Source: CAYQSU01 sp964420325 (GTDB taxonomy: Bacteria; Pseudomonadota; Alphaproteobacteria; Rhodospirillales; Defluviicoccaceae). From it: a DNA stretch of 24,142 bases. The notes beneath the pieces are model-generated. The model worked only from the letters and a program-made list of their open reading frames with translations. It had not been told where the DNA came from and made no database searches. The stretch lies in NCBI GenBank assembly GCA_964420325.1, contig CAYQSU010000054.1:1-24142 (forward strand), in the 5' to 3' direction. This document shows, one piece after another, positions 1 through 7,675 of the stretch (positions within the stretch are counted from its first letter, which is position 1; every line of letters starts with the position of its first letter). The position numbers and the translations under genes are program-made.

Positions 1-2793
1 GTGCACCGATCCGGCCTCTCTTCGCAGGTAATCGACGGAGGTGGCGAAGCTTCGCGCCATGGCGAGGCTGAACGGATGATCGAGCCGCTCGGCAAGCTCG
101 ACGGACGCCTCGGCCCACTCCTGTGCCTGATCCGGAAAGCCGAGAACCACGAGAGACATGGCGCCCATGAAGCGACAGCACACGCCAGCATCGTGGCCGC
201 CGTAAGTGAAGGCGTGCGTCCGGTGACGGTCGATCTCATAGAGATCGCGGCCCCGCTTCGCGTGCTCGACGGCCGCCTTCAGCTCGCCTCTTGCGAAGTG
301 GCTCGTCCAGGCCGAATGATGCGCCTGCAGGAGCAGATCACTGCTCCCTTGATGCTCGCCGATGTCGATAAGCTCATGGGCGAGAAGGGCCGCTTCGTCG
401 AGGCGGCCGGATGAGTTCATGCTGTGCCACAGCCCCCAGACCACGGGGAACTGTTGCGATGGCTCGCCCACCCTGTCGTAAAGCTCCCGCGCACGCCGGT
501 AGGTTTCGACCACTTCAGAGGAGGCGAACCCCTTGATGGCCATGAGGCACGGACCGAGCCCCATTCGCAGCGCCAGCTCCCGTTTCGAGCGATCGTCCGA
601 TTCCGGGAGGGTTCGTAGGAGGTCCAGGCCCCGCCCGTAGTGCGAGATGGCCTCCCGGTTCGCCGAACGTGCCGCCGCCCGGTCACCCGCGTGCTGCCAA
701 TAGACCAGTGCCCGTTCGGGGCGCCCCGACTCGGTAAAATGATGGCCGAGAAGCTCCGGCTGCTGTTCCGGGCTCTCCAGGAACCGCGTTTCTAGCGCCT
801 CCGCGATGCGTTGATGGAGCAGCTGGCGCTTGCTCTTCAACAGCGATTCGTAGGCCGCGTCGCGGACCAGCGCATGCTTGAAACGGTACGTCGCATCAGG
901 CGGCGTTCCACGCTGGAAGACCAGCTCGGCCCCCGCAAGCTCGGCAAGGGCGCCGCGAAGCCCACCCTCGGACATCGGACTGACGGCAGAGATGAGCTGA
1001 TAAGAGAACTCCCGGCCGATCGCCGCGCACGTCTGCGCCACCTCCTTGACCGCCGCCATGCGGTCGAGGCGCGCCATCAGCGAGTCCTGAAGGCTCGCCG
1101 GAACGGCGAGCGGCGGCAACGGGCCGGCGAGCACATAGCTCCCCGCCTCTTCCTGCATCAGCCTGGACTCGATGACAGCCTTGGTCAGCTCCTCGACGAA
1201 CAGCGGCACGCCGTCGGACTTGGTGATGATCTGATCGACCACCGCCTCCGGCAGCGTCTTTCCGCCGGCGACCCGGTCCACCATCGCCGCGCATTCCCGT
1301 CGCCCCATGCGATTGAGCGTCATCAGTGTGACGTGCGGCTGGCCGACCCATGGAGCCGAGAAATCCGGCCGCGAGGTGATGATGAACAGGATCGGCAGCG
1401 GCTGCAGGCGCAAGACGGCACGGTCGAGAAGCTCGAGCGATGTCGGGTCGATCCAGTGGGCGTCCTCGAAGATCACGAGCATGGTCTGACGCGCGGCCAG
1501 ACCTTCCATCTGCCGCAGGATCGCTTCGAACGTCCGTTCCTTCCATTGATCGGGGGTCAGATCCAACGGCGGGTAGCGACGGTTTGCGGGGATCGTGAAC
1601 AGCGCGGCGAACAAAGGCGCGATATCCGCGATGTCGTCCATCGCCAACCTGAGCATCGCCTCCATCTTGTCCAGCCTCTGCTCGGCGCCGTCGGAACGGG
1701 CGAAGCCGGCGGCCCAGCCCAGTTGCTCGATGAACGGGTAGAGCGCGGTCTTCGAGAAGTACGGCGAGCACTGGTAGCGGACGCGAAGCTGTGGCCGGTC
1801 GGCGATCCTTTCCCTGAGCGCCTGGGCAATGCGCGACTTGCCGACGCCGGGCTCGCCCGACATCAGCACCACCTGTCCCTCGCCCGCCTCGGCCGAACGC
1901 CAGCGCCGGAGCAACAGCTCGAGCTCCTCCTCGCGGCCGACCAGCGGCGTCAGCGCCGCTCCGAACCGGGCCTCGAAGCGGGAGACGGCCTGCTTCGCCT
2001 CGCGCACGCGCCAGACCCGGGTCGGCTCGGAAAACCCCTTGAGAGGCCGCGGGCCGAGATCTTCCCAGGCAAACAGTTCGCCGACGATGCGTCGGGTTTC
2101 CGAAGCGGCGACCACCGTATGGGGCGCCGCCAGCCCCTGCAGCCGTGCGGCCAGGTTTGGCGTTTGCCCTACCACCGTCCGTTCCTCGGCGGCGCCTTGT
2201 CCGATGAGATCACCGGCGACGACACTTCCGGTGGCGATGCCAACGCGCGCGGCGAGCTCAAGTCCCGGCTTGCGCGCAAGCGAACGACCGAGTTCCCGCA
2301 CCGCGTCGACGATGTCGAGTCCGGCCCTCACCGCCCGCTCGGCATCGTCCTCGTGCGCCTGCGGATAACCGAAGTAGGCCAGAAGGCCGTCGCCCATATA
2401 GCGCGCGACGAAGCCGTCAAACTTGCGGATCTCCTCCTCGCATGTCTTCTGAAAGCGGCGGACGAGATCGCCCATGTCCTCCGGATCCAGCCGCCCCGCA
2501 AGCGCCGTCGAGCCTACCAGGTCGCAGAACAGCACCGTCAGGTGGCGGCGCTCCGCCTCCGTCCTCGCCAACGCCTCATGGCTCGATGCTTGCCCTTCGC
2601 TCGGCGCGGTCCGCTCCGGCAACGACGCGATTGCCTTCAGGAGACGCTTGCGGTCGCCGAGCGGGACGCCGAGCTTCTCGAGATCGGACTCGGTGAGATC
2701 GGGGAGCACGTCGGCGTCGATCCGCTGCTCCGCGAACAGCGCAGCGTAGCTCTCGAGGCCCAGGCGGGCGAGCCAGCGGGAAAGGCCAGTCAC
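1..2793 (-). CDS. SAM / class III nucleotide cyclase / AAA ATPase / TPR regulator (C-terminus beyond window)
   Basis: The reverse strand reads open from a GTG at 2793 to the left edge, giving 931 residues without a stop. An in-frame TAG lies about 40 nt upstream of the GTG and a weak GAGG ribosome site precedes it. Domains in order: a SAM-like helical domain (about 3-58); a class III adenylate/guanylate cyclase domain (about 83-260) with metal-binding Asp91 in FCDLVGST and Asp135 in YMGDG, and the transition-state pair Asn213/Arg217 in TPNLAARL; then an AAA_16-type ATPase with Walker A GEPGVGKS (313-320) and Walker B-like LVIFEDAHW. The remainder looks like TPR helices. All residues needed for cyclisation seem present, so it probably makes cAMP or cGMP in the cytoplasm, gated by the ATPase/TPR part. 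The architecture is a known one in proteobacteria; the stimulus is unknown. It is 145 nt downstream of the ZIP gene on the same strand and may have its own promoter. Confidence 0.9.
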   Translation of the reverse strand, partial: MTGLSRWLARLGLESYAALFAEQRIDADVLPDLTESDLEKLGVPLGDRKRLLKAIASLPERTAPSEGQASSHEALARTEAERRHLTVLFCDLVGSTALAGRLDPEDMGDLVRRFQKTCEEEIRKFDGFVARYMGDGLLAYFGYPQAHEDDAERAVRAGLDIVDAVRELGRSLARKPGLELAARVGIATGSVVAGDLIGQGAAEERTVVGQTPNLAARLQGLAAPHTVVAASETRRIVGELFAWEDLGPRPLKGFSEPTRVWRVREAKQAVSRFEARFGAALTPLVGREEELELLLRRWRSAEAGEGQVVLMSGEPGVGKSRIAQALRERIADRPQLRVRYQCSPYFSKTALYPFIEQLGWAAGFARSDGAEQRLDKMEAMLRLAMDDIADIAPLFAALFTIPANRRYPPLDLTPDQWKERTFEAILRQMEGLAARQTMLVIFEDAHWIDPTSLELLDRAVLRLQPLPILFIITSRPDFSAPWVGQPHVTLMTLNRMGRRECAAMVDRVAGGKTLPEAVVDQIITKSDGVPLFVEELTKAVIESRLMQEEAGSYVLAGPLPPLAVPASLQDSLMARLDRMAAVKEVAQTCAAIGREFSYQLISAVSPMSEGGLRGALAELAGAELVFQRGTPPDATYRFKHALVRDAAYESLLKSKRQLLHQRIAEALETRFLESPEQQPELLGHHFTESGRPERALVYWQHAGDRAAARSANREAISHYGRGLDLLRTLPESDDRSKRELALRMGLGPCLMAIKGFASSEVVETYRRARELYDRVGEPSQQFPVVWGLWHSMNSSGRLDEAALLAHELIDIGEHQGSSDLLLQAHHSAWTSHFARGELKAAVEHAKRGRDLYEIDRHRTHAFTYGGHDAGVCCRFMGAMSLVVLGFPDQAQEWAEASVELAERLDHPFSLAMARSFATSVDYLRREAGSVH

Positions 2794-2938
2794 GGGCGCT
2801 GCCCTCGCGCGACCGGTGTCGGGAGCCGAATCCTAGCACGCGCCGCTTCCGCAGTCGCGGCCAGGATCGCCAAGCCTCTTGTCGCAGCCCACGGCCGCGT
2901 CGGCACCGCCGCGGCGCGAGCGTTGGCGGACGCCGGCA

Positions 2939-3769
2939 TCAGCAGAAGGCGGCGTCTAGGACCAGCATGACGACGAAGCCGAGAACAAGGCTCAAGCTGG
3001 CGCGCTGGCCGGCGCCCCGGCGATGGGTCTCCGGGATCACCTCCCCCGCGATGACGAACAGCATGGTGCCGGCGGCGAAGGCGAGGCCCCAGGGCAGCAG
3101 CGCGTCGCCGAGGCCGACGGCGATCGCGCCCACGAGCCCGGCCACCGGCTCGATCAGCCCGGTCAGTGCGGCGATGAGCACCGCCCGGCCGCGCGCGTAC
3201 CCCTCGCCGGTGAGCGCGGCGGCGACGGCGAGGCCCTCCGGCAGGTTCTGCAGGCCGATGCCGGCGGTGATCGCCAGGCTGGCCTTGAGATCGTCGGCGG
3301 CGAACGAGACGCCGACGCTCATGCCCTCGGGAACGTTGTGGATCGCGATGGCGAGGATGAACAGCCAGTGGCGGCCGAGCCGCAGCGCGACCGGCCCTTC
3401 GGTGCCCTTCAGGAAATGCTCGTGAGGCACCCAGGCATGAAGCAGGAGAACGCCGACGGCGCCGAGGCCGACGCCGACGCCGACCAAAGCCGCCGCGGAG
3501 AGCGCGCTCGCGCCGCGTCCGACGGCGATCTCGGTTGCCGGAGGGATCAGCGTGAACACCGTCGCCGCCAGCATGATGCCGCCGGCGACCGCCAGCAGCT
3601 GGCACTGCGCCTCCTCCGACCAGTCGCGGCGAAACGCGATCGGCATGGCGCCGACCGTGGTGCCGAGACCGGCGACGAGGCTGCCGAGAAAGCCGGCAAC
3701 GACAGGCGAGAGCGAGCCGAGCCCGGCGTCCGGGAGTGGCGTCGGCTGCCGTCCGCTTCGCCCCGTCAA
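2939..3769 (-). CDS. ZIP-family divalent metal transporter
   Basis: A 276-residue polytopic inner-membrane protein of the ZIP (ZupT/GufA-like) family, which moves Zn2+ and related divalent metals into the cytoplasm. The diagnostic metal-site motifs are AIHNVPEG and, one helix later, LQNLPEG; GLIEPVAG follows. About eight hydrophobic segments can be counted, and the N-terminal stretch GFLGSLVAGLGTTVGAMP is the usual first helix. No ATG precedes that helix in frame; the best start is a TTG at 3769 that overlaps the stop of the upstream nucleoside phosphorylase (TTGA), implying translational coupling. The next ATG would cut into helix 1. Family assignment is firm; the metal is not predictable from sequence. 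Confidence 0.88.
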   Translation of the reverse strand: MTGRSGRQPTPLPDAGLGSLSPVVAGFLGSLVAGLGTTVGAMPIAFRRDWSEEAQCQLLAVAGGIMLAATVFTLIPPATEIAVGRGASALSAAALVGVGVGLGAVGVLLLHAWVPHEHFLKGTEGPVALRLGRHWLFILAIAIHNVPEGMSVGVSFAADDLKASLAITAGIGLQNLPEGLAVAAALTGEGYARGRAVLIAALTGLIEPVAGLVGAIAVGLGDALLPWGLAFAAGTMLFVIAGEVIPETHRRGAGQRASLSLVLGFVVMLVLDAAFC

Positions 3770-4614
3770 TCCCGCCCCGGCCCGGGGCCTGAGGCTTCCG
3801 GCCCCGCGCGGTCCCGCTCCAGCCACCGTCGGGCGGTGCGGACGACGATCGCCAAGGCGTCGGTGGTGCCGTCGGCATCGCCCTTCTCGAAGTCCCCCTC
3901 GATGCGTCCCATGCGGTTGGTGACGTGGGCGAAGCACACCACCGGCCTCGCCCGCGCCGCGGCGAAGGCGTAGAGCGCGGCGGCCTCCATCTCGACCGCC
4001 AGAAGCCCGTCGCGGCGCATCCGTTCGATGGCGCTGTCGGTCTCGCGGAATGGCGCGTCCGTCGTCCAGGTGGCGCCGCGGAGCACCGGAACGGCGAGGT
4101 CGTCGAAGGCGTCCGCGAGCGCCTCGACCAGCGCCTCCGGCGCATGACTGTACGGCGACGGCGGCAGATAGTGGTAGCTGGTGCCCTCGTCTCTGAGCGC
4201 ACGGTCGATGAGGATGAAGTAGGGCGGCGGCCCGGCCGGCGCGAGCTGCCCCGACGACCTGACGCTGATCAGGAGCCGGCACCCGGATGCGAACAGCTCA
4301 TCGGCGACCAGCACCGCGAACGAGGCGCCGACGGCTGAGCCGACCATGCCGAGGGCGAGCCCATCCGCCTCGATGACGTCGAGGGCGGTATGGTAGCAGG
4401 CCCAGCCCGGATGGCGGCGCGACCGCCCTTCCCTCTGCATCCGGCGGACGATGTCGCCGTCGGGGTCGAGCACGCAGACGTCCGGCACCGGAACCGCGGC
4501 GATCGCCTTCTGGCGCCTCGCCTCGCGCAACAGGCTCTCCGGCGTGAACGGCGAAGCCTCCCGGTAGCTCTTGCCCTCGAGGATCGGCGCCGAACGGCTA
4601 TCTGCTGCCGGCAT
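3766..4614 (-). CDS. Nucleoside phosphorylase / nucleosidase family protein
   Basis: A 282-residue cytoplasmic protein of the PNP/UDP phosphorylase superfamily, which splits the glycosidic bond of nucleosides (phosphorolysis or hydrolysis) in purine or pyrimidine salvage. Visible signatures are the glycine-rich GSAVGASFAVL segment, LLISVRSSGQL, GATWTTDAPFRET, and the substrate-contacting VEMEAAALYAFA motif. The ATG at 4614 is chosen because GGGAGGG lies 6 nt upstream; the open frame continues further up but lacks family similarity there. Its stop overlaps the TTG start of the ZIP gene. It follows the DsrE-like gene by 55 nt, so the three probably share a transcript. Whether the substrate is uridine, a purine nucleoside or AMP cannot be decided here. 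Confidence 0.85.
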   Translation of the reverse strand: MPAADSRSAPILEGKSYREASPFTPESLLREARRQKAIAAVPVPDVCVLDPDGDIVRRMQREGRSRRHPGWACYHTALDVIEADGLALGMVGSAVGASFAVLVADELFASGCRLLISVRSSGQLAPAGPPPYFILIDRALRDEGTSYHYLPPSPYSHAPEALVEALADAFDDLAVPVLRGATWTTDAPFRETDSAIERMRRDGLLAVEMEAAALYAFAAARARPVVCFAHVTNRMGRIEGDFEKGDADGTTDALAIVVRTARRWLERDRAGPEASGPGPGRD

Positions 4615-4669
4615 CGCAAGCCCTCCCGGCCAAGCCGCGCGCCGCGCCTGCCGGCGACCGCATCGCGGC

Positions 4670-5026
4670 TCAGAACACCAGGACCGTGTCGGCGGCGAGG
4701 GTGGCGGCGGCAAGCTCGTCCATCGTGCTGCGGCGCGCGTCGGCGATGGCATCGTCGTCGATCATGCCGCGCGCGTCCATGCAGGTGCCGCACAGCAACA
4801 CCGCGCCGCCGCCGGCGAGCACCCGCCGCAGCATGTGCTCCATGTTGTAGTAGCCGTCGGGCGTCCGCTGGCCCTTACGGGCGCCGACCACGGCGTCGGC
4901 CATGAGGAACACCATGATCTCCGCCTCCGGGTCCTTTCTCGCCAGCGCGTGCGCCAACCTCAGCGCGTTGTAGCAGCGCTCGGTCCCGTAGGGCGGATCG
5001 TTGAGGATGAACAGGGTTTTGGCCAC
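4670..5026 (-). CDS. DsrE/DsrF-like family protein
   Basis: A 118-residue small cytoplasmic protein of the DsrE/F/TusD-like fold. The N-terminus MAKTLFILNDPPYGTERCYN and the later GYYNMEHML and LLCGTCMDARGM segments are typical of the stand-alone group in alphaproteobacteria. The two cysteines in CGTC are conserved and, by family analogy, could take part in sulfur or persulfide relay, but this is not proven for the stand-alone proteins. I place the start at GTG 5026 because GGAGG lies about 8 nt upstream; an in-frame start at 5107 would add residues with no family resemblance. It is the first gene of a minus-strand cluster with the nucleoside phosphorylase and ZIP transporter, and is divergent from the SGNH gene. 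Confidence 0.85.
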   Translation of the reverse strand: MAKTLFILNDPPYGTERCYNALRLAHALARKDPEAEIMVFLMADAVVGARKGQRTPDGYYNMEHMLRRVLAGGGAVLLCGTCMDARGMIDDDAIADARRSTMDELAAATLAADTVLVF

Positions 5027-5189
5027 GGCTACCGCCTCCGCATCGCCCGCGTGCGCCGGCAATCCTAGGGGCTCGGCGGCGGCCGGGAAGGCCGACGGAG
5101 TGATCATCGGGGCGCGGCCGCTCGCGTCGGGGCGGCCGATCGGCTACAAGCAGGGACGGAGCGACCGGCGAGACGGAGGTTTGGCCGCG

Positions 5190-6563
5190 ATGCGGCGCGC
5201 ACGCGAAAAGGGCATCGTCGTCTCCGCCGTCGTCGCCGTGGCTGCGGTCGCCGTGGCGCTCGCTTTGTTCGAGGCCTATCACCGGTTCCGCCTGGAGGAT
5301 CGCCTGCACCGCCACTTCGCGCAGGCGAGCTTCTGGGTGTGGAGCGAGACGCTGGTCCCGGCCGAACCGGTCGACAGCGCCTTCGGGCGCCGGCCGCGCG
5401 TTCATCCGCGAGGGCTGTTCAAGGTCGACACCACCTTGGACCTCTCGATCGTGCCGACCACCGACCGCGGGGCCGAGTCGCTGCACTTCTCGGTCCGCAC
5501 CAACAACGTCGGCCTGCTCTCGGACCGCGACTACGCGTTCGAACGCGACCCGGCGAGGCCCGAGTTCCGCATCGTCCTGCTCGGCGAATCGTTCACCGCG
5601 ACCTCGACCGCCACCTATCAGTGGGTGGACACGCTGGAGGAGCTCCTCGACGCGAGCGAGGAGATGCGGGCGGCCGTCGGCGGGCGGGCGATCCGCACCT
5701 ACAACCTCGGCGTCGCCGGCGGCGGCTTCCCGACGTTCGCCCGCGTCTTCCGCCGCAGCGGCCGGGCGTTCGACCCGGACCTCGTCGTCGTCAACGTCCT
5801 CGAGATCGACTTTCCGCGCACCGACCTGGGGCCGCGGCTCACCGACGAGGACGCGATGATCAGGGCGGCGCGGGATGCGCTGGGCGCGATCGCCGCGGCG
5901 GCGCCCGGGACGCCGATGCTGGTGACGGTGATGCCGCTCCACGACGAGCTGGTGGCGCCCGCCCGCCCGCTTCCCCGCTCCCGCCGCCTCGCCGCGGATG
6001 AGCCCGGGCTCGACCTCGTCGACATGCGGGGCCGGCTGCCGCGGCCCGAGGACGCGGCGGAGGCCCTGGGCTGGTTCAACCTGCCGCTCGACGGCCACTA
6101 CTCCGACCGCGGCGGCGAGATCTACGCCCGGGCCATGGCGGCGCTGATCGCCGAGCGGGTGGCCGGCCGGGCGGTCGATTTCACCCGCGCGCCGTCACGC
6201 TTCGGCCCCGCCGTGCTCGGCCCCGGCACGCCCAGGAACCGGCCGGTCGATGGCGCCGCCGCCCGCTTCGCCGCCCGGCCCGGCGCGCTGACAGGCATCC
6301 ATGCGGCCATCCTCGAGGCCACCGTCAGCGCGCGGCGGACACGCCTGCGGCCCTACGTCCTGGAAGTGCTGACGGGGACCGGCATCGACGGCGTCACCGT
6401 GCCGGTCCATCGGCCGGTCGAGGGCGGCTTCGTGCCGATGCCGGTCGGCGACGCCGGCCGCGAGGTGGCGCTCCTGAACGTCGCCTGCACCCGGCCGCCG
6501 GTCGCGCTCGCCAACGCCGACTGCTACACCTTCCTCCACCTTTACGTCGACGACCGGCGCTGA
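5190..6563 (+). CDS. Membrane-anchored SGNH/GDSL-like hydrolase-fold protein
   Basis: A 457-residue protein with an N-terminal signal anchor (hydrophobic residues about 9-28) and an exported domain resembling SGNH hydrolases. Block I is LLGESF with candidate nucleophile Ser134; block II is NLGVAGGG (about 173-180); block III may be VVNVLEIDF; block V is LDGHYSDRG, giving candidate Asp301 and His303. Such proteins remove or transfer acetyl or other acyl groups, often on exported polysaccharide or peptidoglycan. The last roughly 130 residues form a separate domain I do not recognise. ATG 5190 is preferred, with GGAGG 10 nt upstream; an in-frame TTG at 5181 is too close to it. The gene is monocistronic, divergent from the DsrE-like gene and convergent with the secreted paralogues. 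Fold: fairly sure. Substrate: unknown. Confidence 0.75.
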   Translation: MRRAREKGIVVSAVVAVAAVAVALALFEAYHRFRLEDRLHRHFAQASFWVWSETLVPAEPVDSAFGRRPRVHPRGLFKVDTTLDLSIVPTTDRGAESLHFSVRTNNVGLLSDRDYAFERDPARPEFRIVLLGESFTATSTATYQWVDTLEELLDASEEMRAAVGGRAIRTYNLGVAGGGFPTFARVFRRSGRAFDPDLVVVNVLEIDFPRTDLGPRLTDEDAMIRAARDALGAIAAAAPGTPMLVTVMPLHDELVAPARPLPRSRRLAADEPGLDLVDMRGRLPRPEDAAEALGWFNLPLDGHYSDRGGEIYARAMAALIAERVAGRAVDFTRAPSRFGPAVLGPGTPRNRPVDGAAARFAARPGALTGIHAAILEATVSARRTRLRPYVLEVLTGTGIDGVTVPVHRPVEGGFVPMPVGDAGREVALLNVACTRPPVALANADCYTFLHLYVDDRR

Positions 6564-6583
6564 GGGCGGCCGGCCGCGGCGGG

Positions 6584-7498
6584 TCAGGCCGCCCGCCGCC
6601 GGCGGAGGACGCGGAGCGCGACGAGACCCGGAATCAGCAATGACAGCGTCGCCGGCGCCGCCACCTGCTGCGGCCGGTACGAGCCGTGGATCGTGTCGTT
6701 GCCGCAGTTGGCGGTGCCCCACAGGATGTCGAAGCCGTCGACGAAATCGCTGAACAGCCCCTCGTCGAGGCCGGCGATGGTCCAGATGTGCTCGCGCCGA
6801 TAGCCGACGGTGTCGAAGTTGGCGTTGTTGGTGACGCGGGTGACGGTGGTGCCGCCGACCGTGGTGCCCTTGATCTCGACCGGGATCAGCAGCGCCTCGG
6901 CGGTCGGCGGCGGCGGCGCGCAGTTGGGCCCGGCGGGCGCGCCGGAACACGTGTCCGACCACCAGCCGGCGACATCCTCTTCGGGGAACAGATCGAGGCT
7001 CACCCAGAACGGATCGGCGGGATTGGAGGCCTCCTGGAAGCTCGGGCTCGCCAGCACGGCGCTCCGCACCGGCGGCAGAAGCGGGTTGGGGTTGGCCGTA
7101 TAGTCGTACCCGGTGTTGATGGCATACGTGTAGTCGGTGAGGCTCCCGGTCTGGCCGAGGTTGAAGAAGATGTCGGCCATGAAGTAGTCGGGGAAACTGG
7201 TGACCGTCTGCGCCGGCCGCGGGAAGTTGGTGCGGGCGGTGACGATCACCACCATGTTGGTGGTGTCGAGCTCGACCGTGAGGCTGTGGGTGTTGTAGCC
7301 GTGGTTGCCGGCACCGGCACCTCCGGCCGGGCCGACGACATCCGTCCAGTCGCCCTGGGAGCCGCCGCCGAACTCCTGTTGCTGGAGGACGAGCGTGGTG
7401 TCGAGGATGGTGACGATGACGTTGGCCTGGGCGAGCCCGGCCGGCAAGGCCAAGCTCGCGCCCAAAAGCGCGCTCCGCGCGACGCGCCCGCAGTGCAT
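6584..7498 (-). CDS. Secreted PEP-CTERM-like protein, paralogue A (degenerate sorting motif)
   Basis: A 304-residue exported protein. It starts at ATG 7498 with AGGAGGG 7 nt upstream, and has a signal peptide ending LAQA/N near residue 25. The mature part matches its neighbour (7676-8584) along its full length: TNFP, FPDYFMADIFF, YTYAINTGYDYTANPNP, SAVLASPSFQ, a Cys pair in WWSDTCSGAPAGPNC, and WGTANCGNDTIHG. The C-terminus has the PEP-CTERM layout of a short motif, a hydrophobic helix and an Arg cluster (LRRRR), but the motif reads VAAPAT rather than the VPxPA seen in the neighbour. PEP-CTERM proteins are handled by exosortase/archaeosortase-like enzymes at the cell surface; none is encoded here. 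The role of the mature domain is unknown to me. Confidence 0.78.
   Translation of the reverse strand: MHCGRVARSALLGASLALPAGLAQANVIVTILDTTLVLQQQEFGGGSQGDWTDVVGPAGGAGAGNHGYNTHSLTVELDTTNMVVIVTARTNFPRPAQTVTSFPDYFMADIFFNLGQTGSLTDYTYAINTGYDYTANPNPLLPPVRSAVLASPSFQEASNPADPFWVSLDLFPEEDVAGWWSDTCSGAPAGPNCAPPPPTAEALLIPVEIKGTTVGGTTVTRVTNNANFDTVGYRREHIWTIAGLDEGLFSDFVDGFDILWGTANCGNDTIHGSYRPQQVAAPATLSLLIPGLVALRVLRRRRAA
7082..7130. repeat. Direct repeat copy 1 (49 identical bases within paralogue A)
   Basis: These 49 bases recur without a mismatch at 8162-8210, exactly 1080 nt away, inside the coding region for AINTGYDYTANPNP. A second identical block of about 30 nt lies at 7034-7063 and 8114-8143 at the same offset. 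Other parts of the two genes have diverged at the DNA level, so this is the best-preserved segment of a tandem gene duplication. Confidence 0.9.
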
Positions 7499-7562
7499 GA
7501 TCAAGCCCTCCTATCCCGCGACCGTTCTTTTCGAACGTCGTTGTTGGTGTTGTTCACGCGCC

Positions 7563-7601
7563 GGCGGCGGCGCACGACTTCCCCGGCCGCGCGCCGCCGC
7601 C
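7563..7601 (-). other. GC-rich inverted repeat between the two paralogues
   Basis: Eleven bases (GGCGGCGGCGC, 7563-7573) are perfectly complementary to 7591-7601 across a 17-nt loop. The hairpin would form in RNA about 75 nt after the stop of the upstream paralogue B and about 65 nt before the start of paralogue A. No U-tract follows, so it is not a standard intrinsic terminator; it could slow readthrough or stabilise the 3' end of the upstream message. The rest of 7499-7675 holds no gene I can see. Confidence 0.45.
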
Positions 7602-7675
7602 GTTCATTCGCAACTCTATCGCAAACGGGCGGCCGATGCCAGCGGAAACCGCGGCGCCGGCCGTCCGCGGCGCCC

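Noticed and set aside
2830..2835. TAGGAT as -10 for the cyclase gene, and a like one at 5062-5067 for the DsrE-like gene
   Set aside because: Both lie about 36 nt before the start codon, which is suggestive, but neither has a recognisable -35 at proper spacing, so I did not list them as promoters.
811..2970. 719-aa plus-strand ORF
   Set aside because: It is antisense to the cyclase-ATPase gene, whose reverse frame shows clear domains; the plus frame is Arg/Gln/His-rich with no motif.
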